Notes under the pieces: model-generated
Told to the model about the DNA's origin: nothing
What the model saw: the letters and a program-made list of their open reading frames with translations, nothing else
Database searches by the model: none
Shown: positions 21,280-32,999 of the stretch, one piece after another
How the letters are laid out: each line of letters starts with the position of its first letter
Position numbering within the stretch: position 1 is the stretch's first letter
Translations under genes and position numbers: made by a program
Assembly (NCBI GenBank): GCA_033085395.1
Contig: JANQBS010000200.1
Span: forward strand, 1-64,000
Source: Xanthoparmelia taractica
Taxonomy: Eukaryota > Ascomycota > Lecanoromycetes > Lecanorales > Parmeliaceae
Reading direction: 5' to 3'
DNA length: 64,000 nucleotides

Positions 21280-23790
21280 CGCAGCCAGTGCTATGTCGTC
21301 CGATATCGTAATCAATATTATATCGTTCGATATCGTAGGTAGTATCATAGCTATCGACGATTATTCTTTCGACGAGAGTCAAGATACTCTCGCCACTATT
21401 TCAGAGAAATTAGAGCCTAGAAATAAAAAACCCTACTTTATTTATAACGAAGTTAAGTATAATATATAAATAAATTAATAATTAAAGATAAGTTAAGCAA
21501 TTAGAAATTAAATTAAGAATTCTAATCGTCGATAGAGAGTGAACTAAAGCTCTATAATTCGAAAGACTACGAAATAAAAACATTTTTAAGACTACGCCCT
21601 TCGATCTACTAAAGAGCCATATATTATATATCGTCACTACGATAATATTCTTATTTATTTATTAATAGATTATAATATTATAAGAATAAATTTACACCTT
21701 AAATCGAAAACATGCGTATAAAAGTCGAGTCTTAGTATACTTAAGTAGACGATAATTATTAAGAGCTATTAACGATAGATATATTATCTATTTAATTTAT
21801 TTAATATTTAATAATTAAAATAATAATTAGAACTAATATCTTACGCTTTAGAGACGATTAAAAAAAGATATTAAGATAAAGCTAGATAATAGATATCTTA
21901 CTCGCGCGGATTTCCCCGAGTAATTTCGTCGTTGAATTATAGCTATAAACGTCTTATTTACTATTATCGATAATCTAAAAACACTACGAATCTTTCGCTA
22001 CCTTAACCCTCTTATAAATATAAATTCTATATTCATAATTAAAAATTAATTACTTTCTAAAGTTAAAGAGATTAAGTTAAATCTATATACGAGTCTATTA
22101 AATAATAATATCAAGATATCTTTAGCCTTAAATAGCTAATCAACTAATAATCGTTAGTCGTATTTTACACTTCTTAGCTTCTTTATTAATCACGATTAAA
22201 GATATTATAAGAAGCTTCTAAAATTCGAATACGTCGAGAATAAACACACTAATATAAAGTTTATAAGTCTCGTATAATCGATTCTTAAGAAGCATATACT
22301 TAAGACGTGAATTATAATTTTAATAACCGACAATACGACTAATAATAATATATTCTTTCGTAATTTAATCGAGACTCTTTTATAGAGCGAGTTTAATAAT
22401 TTATTTAATCTTGAAGAGCAGAATACGAGAAGTCTTAAACATATCCCCTGCATAATATATATTATTCAACTATCCTTATAAGAGCTTCTTAGTAAGATTC
22501 GCGTTAGTCTAACCAACGAGAACTTTTAAAAAAGCTAATATAATTCGAAGAAATAAGACGCTGTCTAAAGATAAGGGAAAGATTTATTAATAACTTTAGC
22601 TAAGGTATATAAATTCTAGTTATTATTCTAGTCATTATTAATATTTAATATATATAGATTCGTAAGACGAAGATCTACATTAATGCTAGCAGTTAGCGTA
22701 AGAAGTATTTCTTCGAGCTTCAATCTATACGACTTAATAATACTTATAACTTAATTAATTAACATTATTTATCTATTAATAAGAAGCTATATTAATAAAA
22801 ACGCGTATTTAAATTATTTTAGAATATTAAAGTTCGTTGAGACTTAACCTATTATATGTTAATACGATCTTATTTACTTTATAGCGATATCGATCGCTTT
22901 TTTAAGGAGAAATTAGACGATTTTCTTAAACTTAGCGCGAATAAATAATCGTAAGTCGAATATCTAATTAAATTAATTAGATTCTTTTATACTTTTACGA
23001 AGCTAATAAGTAAAAGTAAAAAATCAATAATTTATTATATATTTAATATCTATAATAGATTATTTAATTATATTAAGAAGGAGATTTGAAAGTTAAGACA
23101 TAAGCGAGTTTTATAAAAAGTCGAACTTCGCGAGACTTTAAAGGCGGCTTATGAGAAGTTAACTATTTACTATAGCGAGACTTAATCGAGTATAAGATAT
23201 CTCTATAAATAGATAACACTTTTACGTTTAAGTTACGAGAATATAATATTAAAAAAATTAAATTAAAAAGTTAAGTCTAATCAAATACTCTAGATAGAGA
23301 TATATTAAAATACGCTCAAATAAACGTATCGAAATTATTAATATCTTAATGTTAATAGTTAGATATAGAGGACTAAACGAGCAAGAAGTCGCGTAGAGTC
23401 GCTTAATAATATTATTAATAAAATCGAAAAGGCGATAGAAGTATCGAATAATAATTAATTTTAGTAATATAAAAGAGAAGATTAGTATTCTATTTATTAT
23501 TCTAGCCATAACTTAAATTTCTAATCTTAATTAAGCACCTTTCACTTATCTTAAGAGTTTATTAATTCTTAATTAATAGAAAAGCTTAAAGTCTTAGATC
23601 TTAATAATAATACGTGTAACTAAAGATATCTTAGTCGTATCTAATAAAGCTATAGCTTATAAGCGATATTTCTTATAGGCTAAGCGACTATATAATAATC
23701 AAAAAAGCTATTCGCCTTTAATCTTTTGAGCCTTAATAATAATTTCTTATATAGAACATTAATAGAATAACTACGAATAAGATATACTAG
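21280..23790 (+). pseudogene. hAT transposase (copy 2), RIP-destroyed
   Basis: The N-terminal part is readable from about 21280 (SSDIV repeats, then IAIDDYSFDESQDTLATISE and KLEPRNKKPYFIYNEVKYN), placed where fungal hAT proteins have their acidic leader before the BED zinc finger. The conserved RW-ST block is at about 22825-22870. The C-terminal dimerisation block is at about 23600-23780 (TKDILVVSNKAIAYKRYFL, AKRLYNNQKSYSPLIF). Stops interrupt every frame. Length and order agree with a full-size hAT transposase of about 800 residues before mutation. Confidence 0.65.
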
Positions 23791-24518
23791 ACTTAGAGAA
23801 AGATCTTAATATATTACTTAAAGCTAGATAGACTAATTAAAAAATTCGGAATTATTAGATAGAGGAGATTTCTAATGTTAATTACATTAGTAATAATAAT
23901 AAAGTGCTCTTTAGATTAATTCAAGTAAGAAATTAATTCTTTCTTATTAAAATTCTATTTATTAATTATTCTTTAATTAAGAGAAGAGAAGCGAACGTAA
24001 AGTAATAGAAGATTAATCTCTATGGATTAAAGATCTACGAAAAGAGTAAAAGAGATAACTTAAAATTATTTTATAAGTAATTAGAGAAGAGATCGACTTG
24101 GCGATCTTACGTAAATTGCAATTTAAGAAAATAATATATTATAATTATTATTTTAGTTATTACTTATTAGAATAGCTATATTTATTTAGCGAGATTAAAT
24201 TAAAAGGGAGTTTATCTTAATATCACTTATTAAGTGTCGAAGTTTAATAATTACTTAAGCTAATTTCGCCTTAACTTATATATTAGTTTAAAATTTTCTT
24301 ATCTTATTCGTCATTTGATATAGAAAATAATCTATATTATAAGATACCCTTACATATATTAGAAATTTCCTAGATCATTTTATGATACCAGTAATTCCCC
24401 ATTTCATATCTTTATAAGTGATCTGATATAACCCCTCCATAATATCCTCCCATGGTATAATATGATATGATATAATATGGGATATCCCATTAAATATACC
24501 AGACCTTTCCGGCCCGTA

Positions 24519-26239
24519 CACTTTATATTATAATATTCAAAGTCTATTTATTATAATCTATTCTTTATAATATAATCTTCTCTAATATTACTCTATCTTT
24601 TCTAAATCTTTTAATATAATAAATCTTAATAATAAAACGCGTATCTTTATAAATTAGCGTCGCGTTATTGTTACGAACTATTAGTACCTACCTAATGCTA
24701 GTACCTAACTAGTACCTACCTCGGTCGTAACTAGTACCTGCCTCGATCGGAGCAAGTAGTATTTAAATAGTAGTTTTCGTTAGAAGAAATTAATTATCTT
24801 TCGATAAAACTTTTAAATGCTTAATATATAATAGTAATATTAATTTCGTTCTGTTATAACGAGTATTATAAACTACTTATTAAAATTTAATTCTATATTT
24901 AATAATTACTCGCTATCTATTATTATTTTAGCGATATATATTTTATCTTTATTTAAAGATTCGTATTATATATTTTTAAAGAGTCGGAAAAGCTCTTATA
25001 ATTACTTTAATAGATATTATTAAATACGCTCTATAAATTAAGAATATTACTATTTTCTTAAAGTCGATTATAATAATATTATTTTATAATTTAAGAAGTC
25101 TAATTAAATAAATTTTAATTATTAATATCCTCAAATAATAAATAATAGAGATTATTAGATATTTAATTCGACGATATCTTAGATAAACGAAGATATTATC
25201 GAAATCGTTGATGAAGTATCGATATTAATATTTTAAAGAATTATTAAAATAAATCGATTTTTCTTAATAAGTTAAGATATTTTTTATTATAAATAATTAA
25301 TAAGTTAAGCTTTAAACGATTAGTATTATAATTTAAAAAATTATTTATAAATTACGTGCACTCGCATTATTATTGTTTATTAATTATATATTAATTTTAT
25401 TATTAATTTCGACTTTTTCGAGTATCTCTCTCGCTATAAATCCGTCGTAGCTTTTATCTGTTATTATATTATTTAATTTCTTAAAATATCTTTTATCTTT
25501 TAATTTACTATTTATAATATTTAATACTTTAACGAAAAAGATTATTTATTATAATCTCGTAGTTTGGTTAAAATAACTTAATATAATTAATACTAACTTT
25601 ATAAAGACTTAGCAAGCGAAATTACGTTAAATATTTAATACTCTTATCGTCGATTCTATTGAATTAATTAAATAAGATAAGTAGACTTATAAGATTTTTA
25701 AAATTCGGTTAATAACGATAATAACGCTATATTATAATAGCGATTAGAAGAAATTAATTTCTTTAATTTATATCTAACTTTAATTTATATATTATCTTCG
25801 ACAAGTTCAACTTAGGGAATTCTATTACGTCTACGTTGGCTATCTATCTAGTTATCTTTATTAACATCTTCTTAGAACGTCTTTATTCTATGAAGTTATT
25901 TTCTTATTAAGAAGTATTGCTCTAGTAAATCGATCTTAATAATCTATCTAATCGACGTTTACGCTTCTTTAGAAATAATTAATATCTTTCGAAGATTACT
26001 CGTTCTCGCGAATTTAAAAGTATTAGTCTAATTAACGCTAGTCTAGAATAGAAAATAAAAACATATTTAATATTCTATTTTAGCTATCTATGTTTATAGC
26101 TAATAAGTTATATTCTAAAGACTTTATATCTAAATAGAAATTAAATATATTTTATTTTTTTATTTCTTATTTAGATTAAAACGAAGCTTTCGACTTTAGC
26201 GAGACTATTATAGAGAATCTCATCTACAGATCTAAAAAG
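24519..26239. other. AT-rich RIP-mutated DNA, unassigned
   Basis: No recognisable domain on either strand. It includes a small array at 24690-24770 with repeats of CTAGTACCTACCT-like phrases. A plus-strand frame near 25560-26240 has runs without stops but nothing I can identify. Probably further decayed transposons. Confidence 0.5.
24687..24762. repeat. Short direct repeats (TAGTACCTACCT type)
   Basis: Four imperfect copies of CTAGTACCTRMCT within 76 bp, one followed by TCGGTCGTAA and one by TCGATCGG. The role is unknown. Confidence 0.6.
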
Positions 26240-26859
26240 TTTATTTCCGCACGAATTCCGTAGGATCCGCCCGATTAGCACGATTTAACAAATTTAGTCT
26301 TATTCGCTTATATGTATAAAATTTAGCTCGATTAATAACTACTTGAAAATTTAATAAATAGAGTTGTTATTAGTATAATTAGCACGATTTAATAAGTGAG
26401 ATAATTTAAAACTTATACGTAAAGTTCTTATAAGGCCCCGCAGCAAGTACTTAATAATATATATTTATTACGTACTACTTCGAATACTACTTCGAGTATC
26501 ACCTCCACGAGAGTTTAATTTAAAACTTTTAATCTCGAGATCTATTTCGAAATAACGTTGAGAATCGTCGCTACATATCGCTATCGAATCTTATTATTAC
26601 TTAAAAAAAAAACTTTAAAAAATAACATATAAAATTAAGTTATATAATTAATATTAATAATAAGTATAGCAAGTAGTTTTTATTAACTATACTAAAATTA
26701 TGCTAATAGCAAATAATAGTTGCTAACTAAGCGGAATTCGCGCGAATATTTAATAGAGTTGCTAATCCGGCGAAATTCTTGATTTCAGCCTAAACCGCGC
26801 GATTAGCAATTTTGAATCCAGTAGGAATTTTTCAGATTTGCAGATGCTTTCTTATTTTC
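26240..26859. other. Less-mutated segment with recurring ATTAGC/GCTAAT
   Basis: Two patches (26245-26290 and 26715-26845) keep C and G at near-normal levels. The phrase CGATTAGCA or its inverse GTTGCTAAT recurs about six times. The outer parts read ATTCCGTAGGATC on the left and, inverted, ATTCCTACTGGATTC on the right, an imperfect inverted pair. It could be a small inverted-repeat element, or the 3' untranslated part of the LINE to the right. Confidence 0.35.
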
Positions 26860-28780
26860 TAGTTCTCGACGTCTTATATTAGCGTTTTCTTTTATATTAA
26901 AATCTTCGATTAATAGATTATCTGAATAGTACGTTAGACTAAGTTATCTTAATCTTTTATTAATTATCTAGTCTTTCTCTTTCTCTTATTCTTCGTCTCG
27001 TCTATATAATTTAATTTCTTCTCGCTTCTTAATTAAAAAGCTTCTTTTATCTATAAATTCTTTTTCTTTATCGAGATGCTTATTATCTCTATTATATACC
27101 TTTTTTTATTCTAAAGTATTCTTCTAATACGCGTATTCTTAATTTTTATTATCTCGTATACTTCTTTTAAAATCTAATAACGAAGTATCGCTAAATTAAA
27201 CAAGAGCTGTATCGAGTAAACGTCTATCTCTATTTCTAATTCTCTAGTATCTATAACTCTTTATACTTCGAAAACCTAGCGAAGATACTTATTTTATATT
27301 ATTCTAAGTTATCTACTCGACGTCTTTATCGCTTCTTAAATTTCTTTCGAACTATACTAAATCGTCGCTACGTAGATTATCGTCGATTTAATTATCGCAC
27401 TATATATCGTGCGAGCGCGATTTAGATTTATATCTTAGATTAAGATTGCTATTATTAATAGCGCTAGACTCTACGTAGCTATCTTAACTTTTATCTTCTT
27501 TAAATAGAGATTCTATCTTAATTTCCCGTCTATTTATAGACTTAATACTCGTATATTACTCTTTAACTTCGTTGTAATTATTTTTAAATTTATTATTATC
27601 TTCGAATAAGATAAACTAGTTTATATTTCTTAGACGCGAAGATTACTTTATATATTTTCGTCTATTTTAAATAAACTTTATACTATATCTACTTAAGAAT
27701 TCGATAATTCGTTTTCGTGCTCGTACTATATATTAATAGATAGACGTCGTCGATAAACTCTTCTATCTATAATAGCACCTTTAGCTTAGAGCCTTCCTCG
27801 ATTAGCGATATATTGAAGAATAGGAATAGCATCGGGGAGATTAGAGATCCCTATGGGATTCCCGTCTCTACCGGCTCCACTCGGCTAATTCTCCGGCCTA
27901 GCGTTATCGACGTTACTCTCTCGGTAAGGAAGCTTAACGTTTAGTCTACTATCGTCGTTGGAAATTATTAATAGTTATCTATATAGATTATTCTATTATT
28001 CTATAGATTATTCTATTAGATTACTCTAACTATCTTATTAATAGATAATTTAAATTGAAATTTAATTTAAATTTTCTTATACTTATTAAAATTTAATCTC
28101 GCTATTCGTTGTAAGACGAGTAAATCTAATATAGTATTTAATACTCTTTTAAAATTATAAGTAGATACTAATATAGCTTTTAATAAGAAGTAATCAATTT
28201 TTAAAAGTTTATATAATATATTAATTTTACTAAAATCGAAATTAGCTAATCTATCGAATTCGCTTTCTATCTACTATATAGTTTTAATAAAATAACTTTA
28301 AAAAGTATCTAATTAATATTTATTAGAAAAATATATAGTATATTAAAACTCATAATTTATTTAAATTAGAAGAATTATTAGCGAAATTTCGCTTTTAAAA
28401 GTATAATAATTTTATATATATTACTATACTAAATTACGTCGATAAATAACGACTTTATATTTTAGAATTAAATATAGTAGAAAGTATTTCGACTTATATA
28501 TAATAAAAACTTTTATACTAGTTTTAATATTATTTATATTAGAATCTTATCTTTATTCTATATTAAGAAATTATCGAAGTAGCTTTAAATCTATTTAAAG
28601 TATTACTCTAAATATTAGCTTAATTAGATTAAGCGCTATTTAATCTATAACGAACTCTATTCTATTATTACTCTACTCGTTTCGTTCTATACTATAATGA
28701 TAAATTTTATAATAATATTATCTTTCTATAACGATAAATATATACTATTTATCGTAATTTATAAATTTACTAAAAAGAAA
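26860..28780 (-). mobile_element. LINE (non-LTR retrotransposon), 5'-truncated
   Basis: On the minus strand the reverse transcriptase core is readable: SRVEPVETGIP*GSLISPML with the GxPQGSxLSP motif (the Q codon CAG is now TAG), then EEFIDDVYLLIYSTST with the catalytic F-DD box at 27739-27760. Further left, the C-terminal region resembles Tad1-type LINE proteins (KVFEVQRVI, ELEIEIDVYSIQLLFN). Upstream endonuclease sequence is not recognisable before 28780, so the element is 5'-truncated, or cut by the LTR element that begins at 28786. Confidence 0.65.
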
Positions 28781-28785
28781 TTATT

Positions 28786-29006
28786 TGTTAAAGATACACG
28801 GATTTAGGAAATTTCAAATCCTAGCTAGTGAAACGAGCAAAGAAAGCACTAAAGTTAAAGTCTTGATAAGTGTATTGTGTGTGTATTATTCTATCTAGAA
28901 TAACTCGATTAAGATATTTAAGAATAACAGAAACGATACTAGTGTTTGCTTAATATTCTAAATCTCTAATATTTGCTTAATATTTTGAATCTTCTAGATC
29001 TTAATA
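28786..29006 (-). repeat. LTR of outer gypsy element (3' side)
   Basis: Starts TGTTAAAG and ends TTAATA, and aligns throughout with 52055-52275. Long shared blocks include GAGCAAAGAAAGCACTAAAG and GTCTTGATAAGTGTATT. Most differences are transitions. Confidence 0.85.
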
Positions 29007-31589
29007 TTTATTCTCATTAAATATAATCGTTTTATTCTTAAGATTAATAAATAAGAAAGAAGAAGAAAATTTTATTTTTTAATATCTTTATATTTAGGAT
29101 CTCAAATCGTTATTAGATATTCTAATAAAAAGATTATATCGTATTAAAGTTCTTACTTTCGAATCTCTTTCTTCTTCTCTACGAAAATTAATCGATCTTA
29201 AGACTTCTTAAGCACTTTATTTATAATTATACGTATCTATCTTATACTTATATCTTCTCTTAGTTATTTTCTATATATTTAAATAAAACGAGAAAACTCG
29301 TATAATAAAACGTGTCTAGAAAGAAAGAATATTTTAGAATAATACTTTTCTCGTTTCTTTAGCGACGATAATAAAGATTCGTCGACTAATTAATCTTAAT
29401 AAGTGTTATCGAGGTCTTTTAGCCTCTTAAGATTATTAGATAATATATTAAGTTACGCGCGAAATTCTTTAATTAACTTATTCCACGCGTGCTATATATA
29501 TTATATAATCTATTATATTTAAAAGTACTTATTTAATGCCTATATTCCAAGAAGCAGCGAATCTAATATCTCGTTTACGATTATTTTATTCTTCTTCGCG
29601 AAGTTTAATAGCTTCTTCGCTTAATTAGATTTCGCGAGAGTATCTTTTTTAATTATAATCTTTATAATTTAATTACTTTTCAAAATTAATTAATAAACGA
29701 TTTTATAATATAATAAATTTATTTAATCGTGAATATTATAATAATTACTTTCTATTAAACTTTAATCAAATTTATTCGTAAACTCGTTTCTTAAGTCTTT
29801 TTAAAATTCTTATCTTTCTTAGATTCTAAGTTCTTTAATCTTATTATATTAAAAACTAATTTCTCGATATTTTTTTTTATTAATCTTAATCTTATTAAGC
29901 TTAATCTTCTTCTTTTAATATTATTCTTTCGCTATAATAAAGATAAAAATAGTAAGTTTTTTCTTTAACTTAGCTAAAGCTTCGATATTCTTTTTTTTGC
30001 AATCGTAGCGATTATTTTATATATAATATATTCGCTTAACGTAATACTCGTGTCTCTAATAACCTTTTCGCGATCTTATAAAATAAATATAATACTCGAA
30101 TTTTTAATCTTTTCTTTTATTATTATAAAATTCTTAGACTTTAAAATCGATTTTTTAATATTAGATCGATTCGATTAAAGTCTTTATCGCACGTTTTTTT
30201 ATTTTATATAACTTTATAAGATATTTATTCGCAAAGACTTTAAGCTAGCGTTTATATTTTTCTACTTCGATAAGATTCAATTTAATAATTTTTATAATTT
30301 AATCGTTCATAAGATTTATTTTATTTAAAGAAAATAGAGTAATATTCGTTTAAATATTCTTATTTAGCTTATAATCTAATAAAGATTTATCTTAAAAGAA
30401 TTTCTTAGTTTTAGATAAATCTATTATTTATCTTAAAATTAAATCCTAACTTTTAATTTTATAATTAATTAAAATTTGAATTTGAATTAATTTCGTATTT
30501 ATAATTATATTATTATTCTCTTACTTATAGATATTAAAGTATTCTTCGTTATTATTAGATTTTCTAAAAAGATGTTTTTTATTAATAAGCGTGATATGAA
30601 TATAGAATTAAGAATAAAGTTAAGATTAAAAAGAAGTTTTATCTTACTTTTAATCTATTAATATTAACGCGTCTATGTTTAATTTTTTAATAGATAGATA
30701 TATTTAATAATAACGCTTTCGAATAAGAGAATTAAGAATCTCGATCGATAAATTCTCGAGACGTATATTAATAAAGAAAATATAATAAAGTAAGATTATA
30801 TATAAGATAATTAATTTCTTAGAAATAATTAATATTCTAATAAATATTAAAGATTAATTAATTCTCGTCTATATTATAATAATCTTTGCTTCGTTTAACG
30901 TTTAGCTCGATAGAGCGCTAGTAGAGAGTCTCTATTAGTAAGATTAAATCCTAGATACATTATTTTTAAAATTCTTTTTTTAAAAAGATCGTTATACTCT
31001 TTGTTATATTTATATATTAATTCTTTAATATCTTAAAGATTCTCTATTTAATATTAGTTATTATATATTAAGTCTTAATATTTTTATTTAATAAGATATT
31101 CTATAATAATATCTTTTTCTTAATCTTATTTACGTACTTCTCTTTTATTTAAAAGTATCTTAATCTTATATTTTCTTTAATTCGCATTCTTATTATTAAT
31201 TATTAGCTTCTATTTCTAACCTCGAGATTTTTAATATAAATCGAAAATCTTTAACACTAATTCTAATATAATTATCGAAATTATAGAATAAACTTTTTAT
31301 GTTTTCGATAGATTTAATTTATAAGTTAAATTTTTAAATTTTTTAAGTATTTTAATAAATTTAATTTATTAATTAAAAACCTTAAAAAATTTTAAATTAA
31401 AAAGATAATATTCTTTATATAATTTAATTAAAGTAAGATTTCTAGATTTTAATGTAATTAACTTATATCCAATATTATAATAAACTTTTATATTTATAAT
31501 AACGAAGACTATAGAATTAATTACTTCTTATCTACTTCTAATATATATAGTTATTAATTTTATTTATTTCTTTATATATAAATTATTAA
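29007..31589 (-). other. 3' internal part of outer gypsy element, unresolved
   Basis: Very AT-rich, with no frame that I can read confidently. By position it should hold the integrase C-terminus, any chromodomain and the 3' untranslated region. Confidence 0.4.
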
Positions 31590-31960
31590 TATTAAAGTTT
31601 TTATTAAGTTTCTTTTCGATGATAATCTTATTTAGAAAATTATAAATAAACGTATTTATTAAATTATTAAGAGTACTTCTTAAATATATAATGAATATAT
31701 TCTAGGGCTCGTTAAGATAATAGACGATATAATATCTTAAAGTAATCTTAAATTCTTAATCGTCTAATTTATTTATTTCGATTATTTATTAATTTAAGAA
31801 TGATATATAATTAAGATTATTAAATTTATTTTTAGAGTTTTAAAAACAATCTCTTAAAGCTCTAAAAGAAATTTAAGATCTTTATCTAAGATAATCGCTC
31901 TTGAAATTCTTTTATCTTTTAAGACGAATAATAGTATAAACGTCTATTTAGTTAATCTCT
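31590..31960 (-). pseudogene. Integrase remnant of the outer gypsy element
   Basis: Minus-strand translation gives RAIILDKDLKFLLEL, TLKINLIILIIYHS*INK and DYFKILYRLLS*RALEYIHY. This corresponds to the SDRDxxFxSxFW...YHPQTDGQ block of the integrase catalytic core with RIP changes. Confidence 0.6.
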
Positions 31961-32826
31961 AGATATTCTTTTTAATTATTATTATAATCTTCGTAAAAAG
32001 TTTATTAATTATAACTATTGTTCTATTAAATTTATTCTTTAAAATAAAAGATATAAGTATAGAATTAATAATAATAATGTAAAAAATTAATATCGAAGTA
32101 AGAAAAAAATTAAGACTTTTATAAATCGAATATCTTTTAATTTAATTTAGCTAATATTAAGAATAATAAAGAATATATCGCTTTAGTCGTCTAATAAGAT
32201 ATCTTATATAATAAATTTTTATAATTCTTTTATAAGTGCGCTAAAATCTCTTATAATTATAATTATTATATATTAATTTAAAAATATTCTATTTTATTTT
32301 CTTTAATATATATAATTATTTTTAATTATTAAGATCGTTTTAATAATAAATAAGATAGTTACGAAGTAGAAAATAAATCGCTAATAGTTTAACGTATTCT
32401 TTAATCTTATCGTTTTTAAGAAGCTTTAATTTTTCTATTTATAAGATTTTAAGTATCTTTTTTTATTTCTTATTTTTCGTATAAATATTTTTAAAGCTTA
32501 ATTTAATAATTCTTTAATATTTTAATAAGTATTATCGCGAAGAAGAAAATACTATTTAAAACTCCGATTACGTTTATATTAAATTTCTTCTCTTTTTTTT
32601 ATAATAATCTCGAAAATACGTTAAGAATAATATTCTATTTTTCGAGTCTATATTTTATATTAAGATTAAATTATAAGATATATATAAAATACGTATAAGT
32701 TAAAGTTTTATTTAATTCGTAAAAAAAGAGAATAGCATTATTTATTAAATAATATTTATAATAACGAAATAATTAGTAAAGATAATAATCTTTCTTTTTA
32801 ATCGTTATTTTAATATATATAAAATC
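31961..32826 (-). other. Outer gypsy internal DNA between integrase and copia insertion
   Basis: Should encode the region between RNase H and the integrase core. Composition is extreme and no motif is secure. The last five bases (32822-32826, AAATC) are the target duplication of the copia insertion. Confidence 0.45.
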
Positions 32827-32970
32827 TATTAAAAGTTAAGTCGCGTGCTTACGTGATATGCCAAGACTTAATAAACGCCAAGTCATGTGACCTTATCTAG
32901 TTAGATCGCACTTATCTTTTATAGCACACTTAGAATAATATAACTAAGTATTCTATCTTATATTTCAATA
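32827..32970 (+). repeat. 5' LTR of copia B
   Basis: Begins TATTAAAAGTTAAGTCGCG and ends TTTCAATA. Comparison with the other copies indicates original ends TGTTGAAA...TTTCAACA, RIP having changed TG and CA to TA. It carries CCAAGACTT...GCCAAGTC, a small imperfect inverted motif. Confidence 0.9.
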
Positions 32971-32988
32971 GATTATAAGCCCGAGCTC
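32971..32988 (+). other. Putative copia primer-binding site
   Basis: GATTATAAGCCCGAGCTC directly follows the LTR. Undoing G-to-A changes gives GGTTATGAGCCCGAGCTC, complementary to the anticodon stem-loop region of initiator tRNA-Met (which contains GGGCTCATAACC). That is the half-tRNA priming mode known for copia-type elements. The copy at 60113 has the same site. Confidence 0.5.
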
Positions 32989-32999
32989 TATTCGACTAA

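Larger units (their letters stand above)
16743..24518 (+). mobile_element. hAT DNA transposon, copy 2 (7.8 kb)
   Basis: The left terminus begins TACGGGTCGGAAAGGTCTGG and the right terminus ends CCAGACCTTTCCGGCCCGTA, an inverted pair with one mismatch in 20. Both have palindromic CCATATCATGG-type subterminal repeats. A hAT transposase remnant lies at about 21280-23790. The flanking octamers (GAAATTAA left, CACTTTAT right) do not match, so the two ends may come from different insertions or the locus may have recombined. The 4.5 kb between the left end and the transposase is unusually long for a hAT element and carries an unidentified coding remnant near 18700-18987. Confidence 0.65.

Noticed and set aside
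16735..24526. 8-bp target duplication for the large hAT element
   Set aside because: The flanking octamers GAAATTAA and CACTTTAT do not match and cannot be reconciled by transitions, so I do not claim one.
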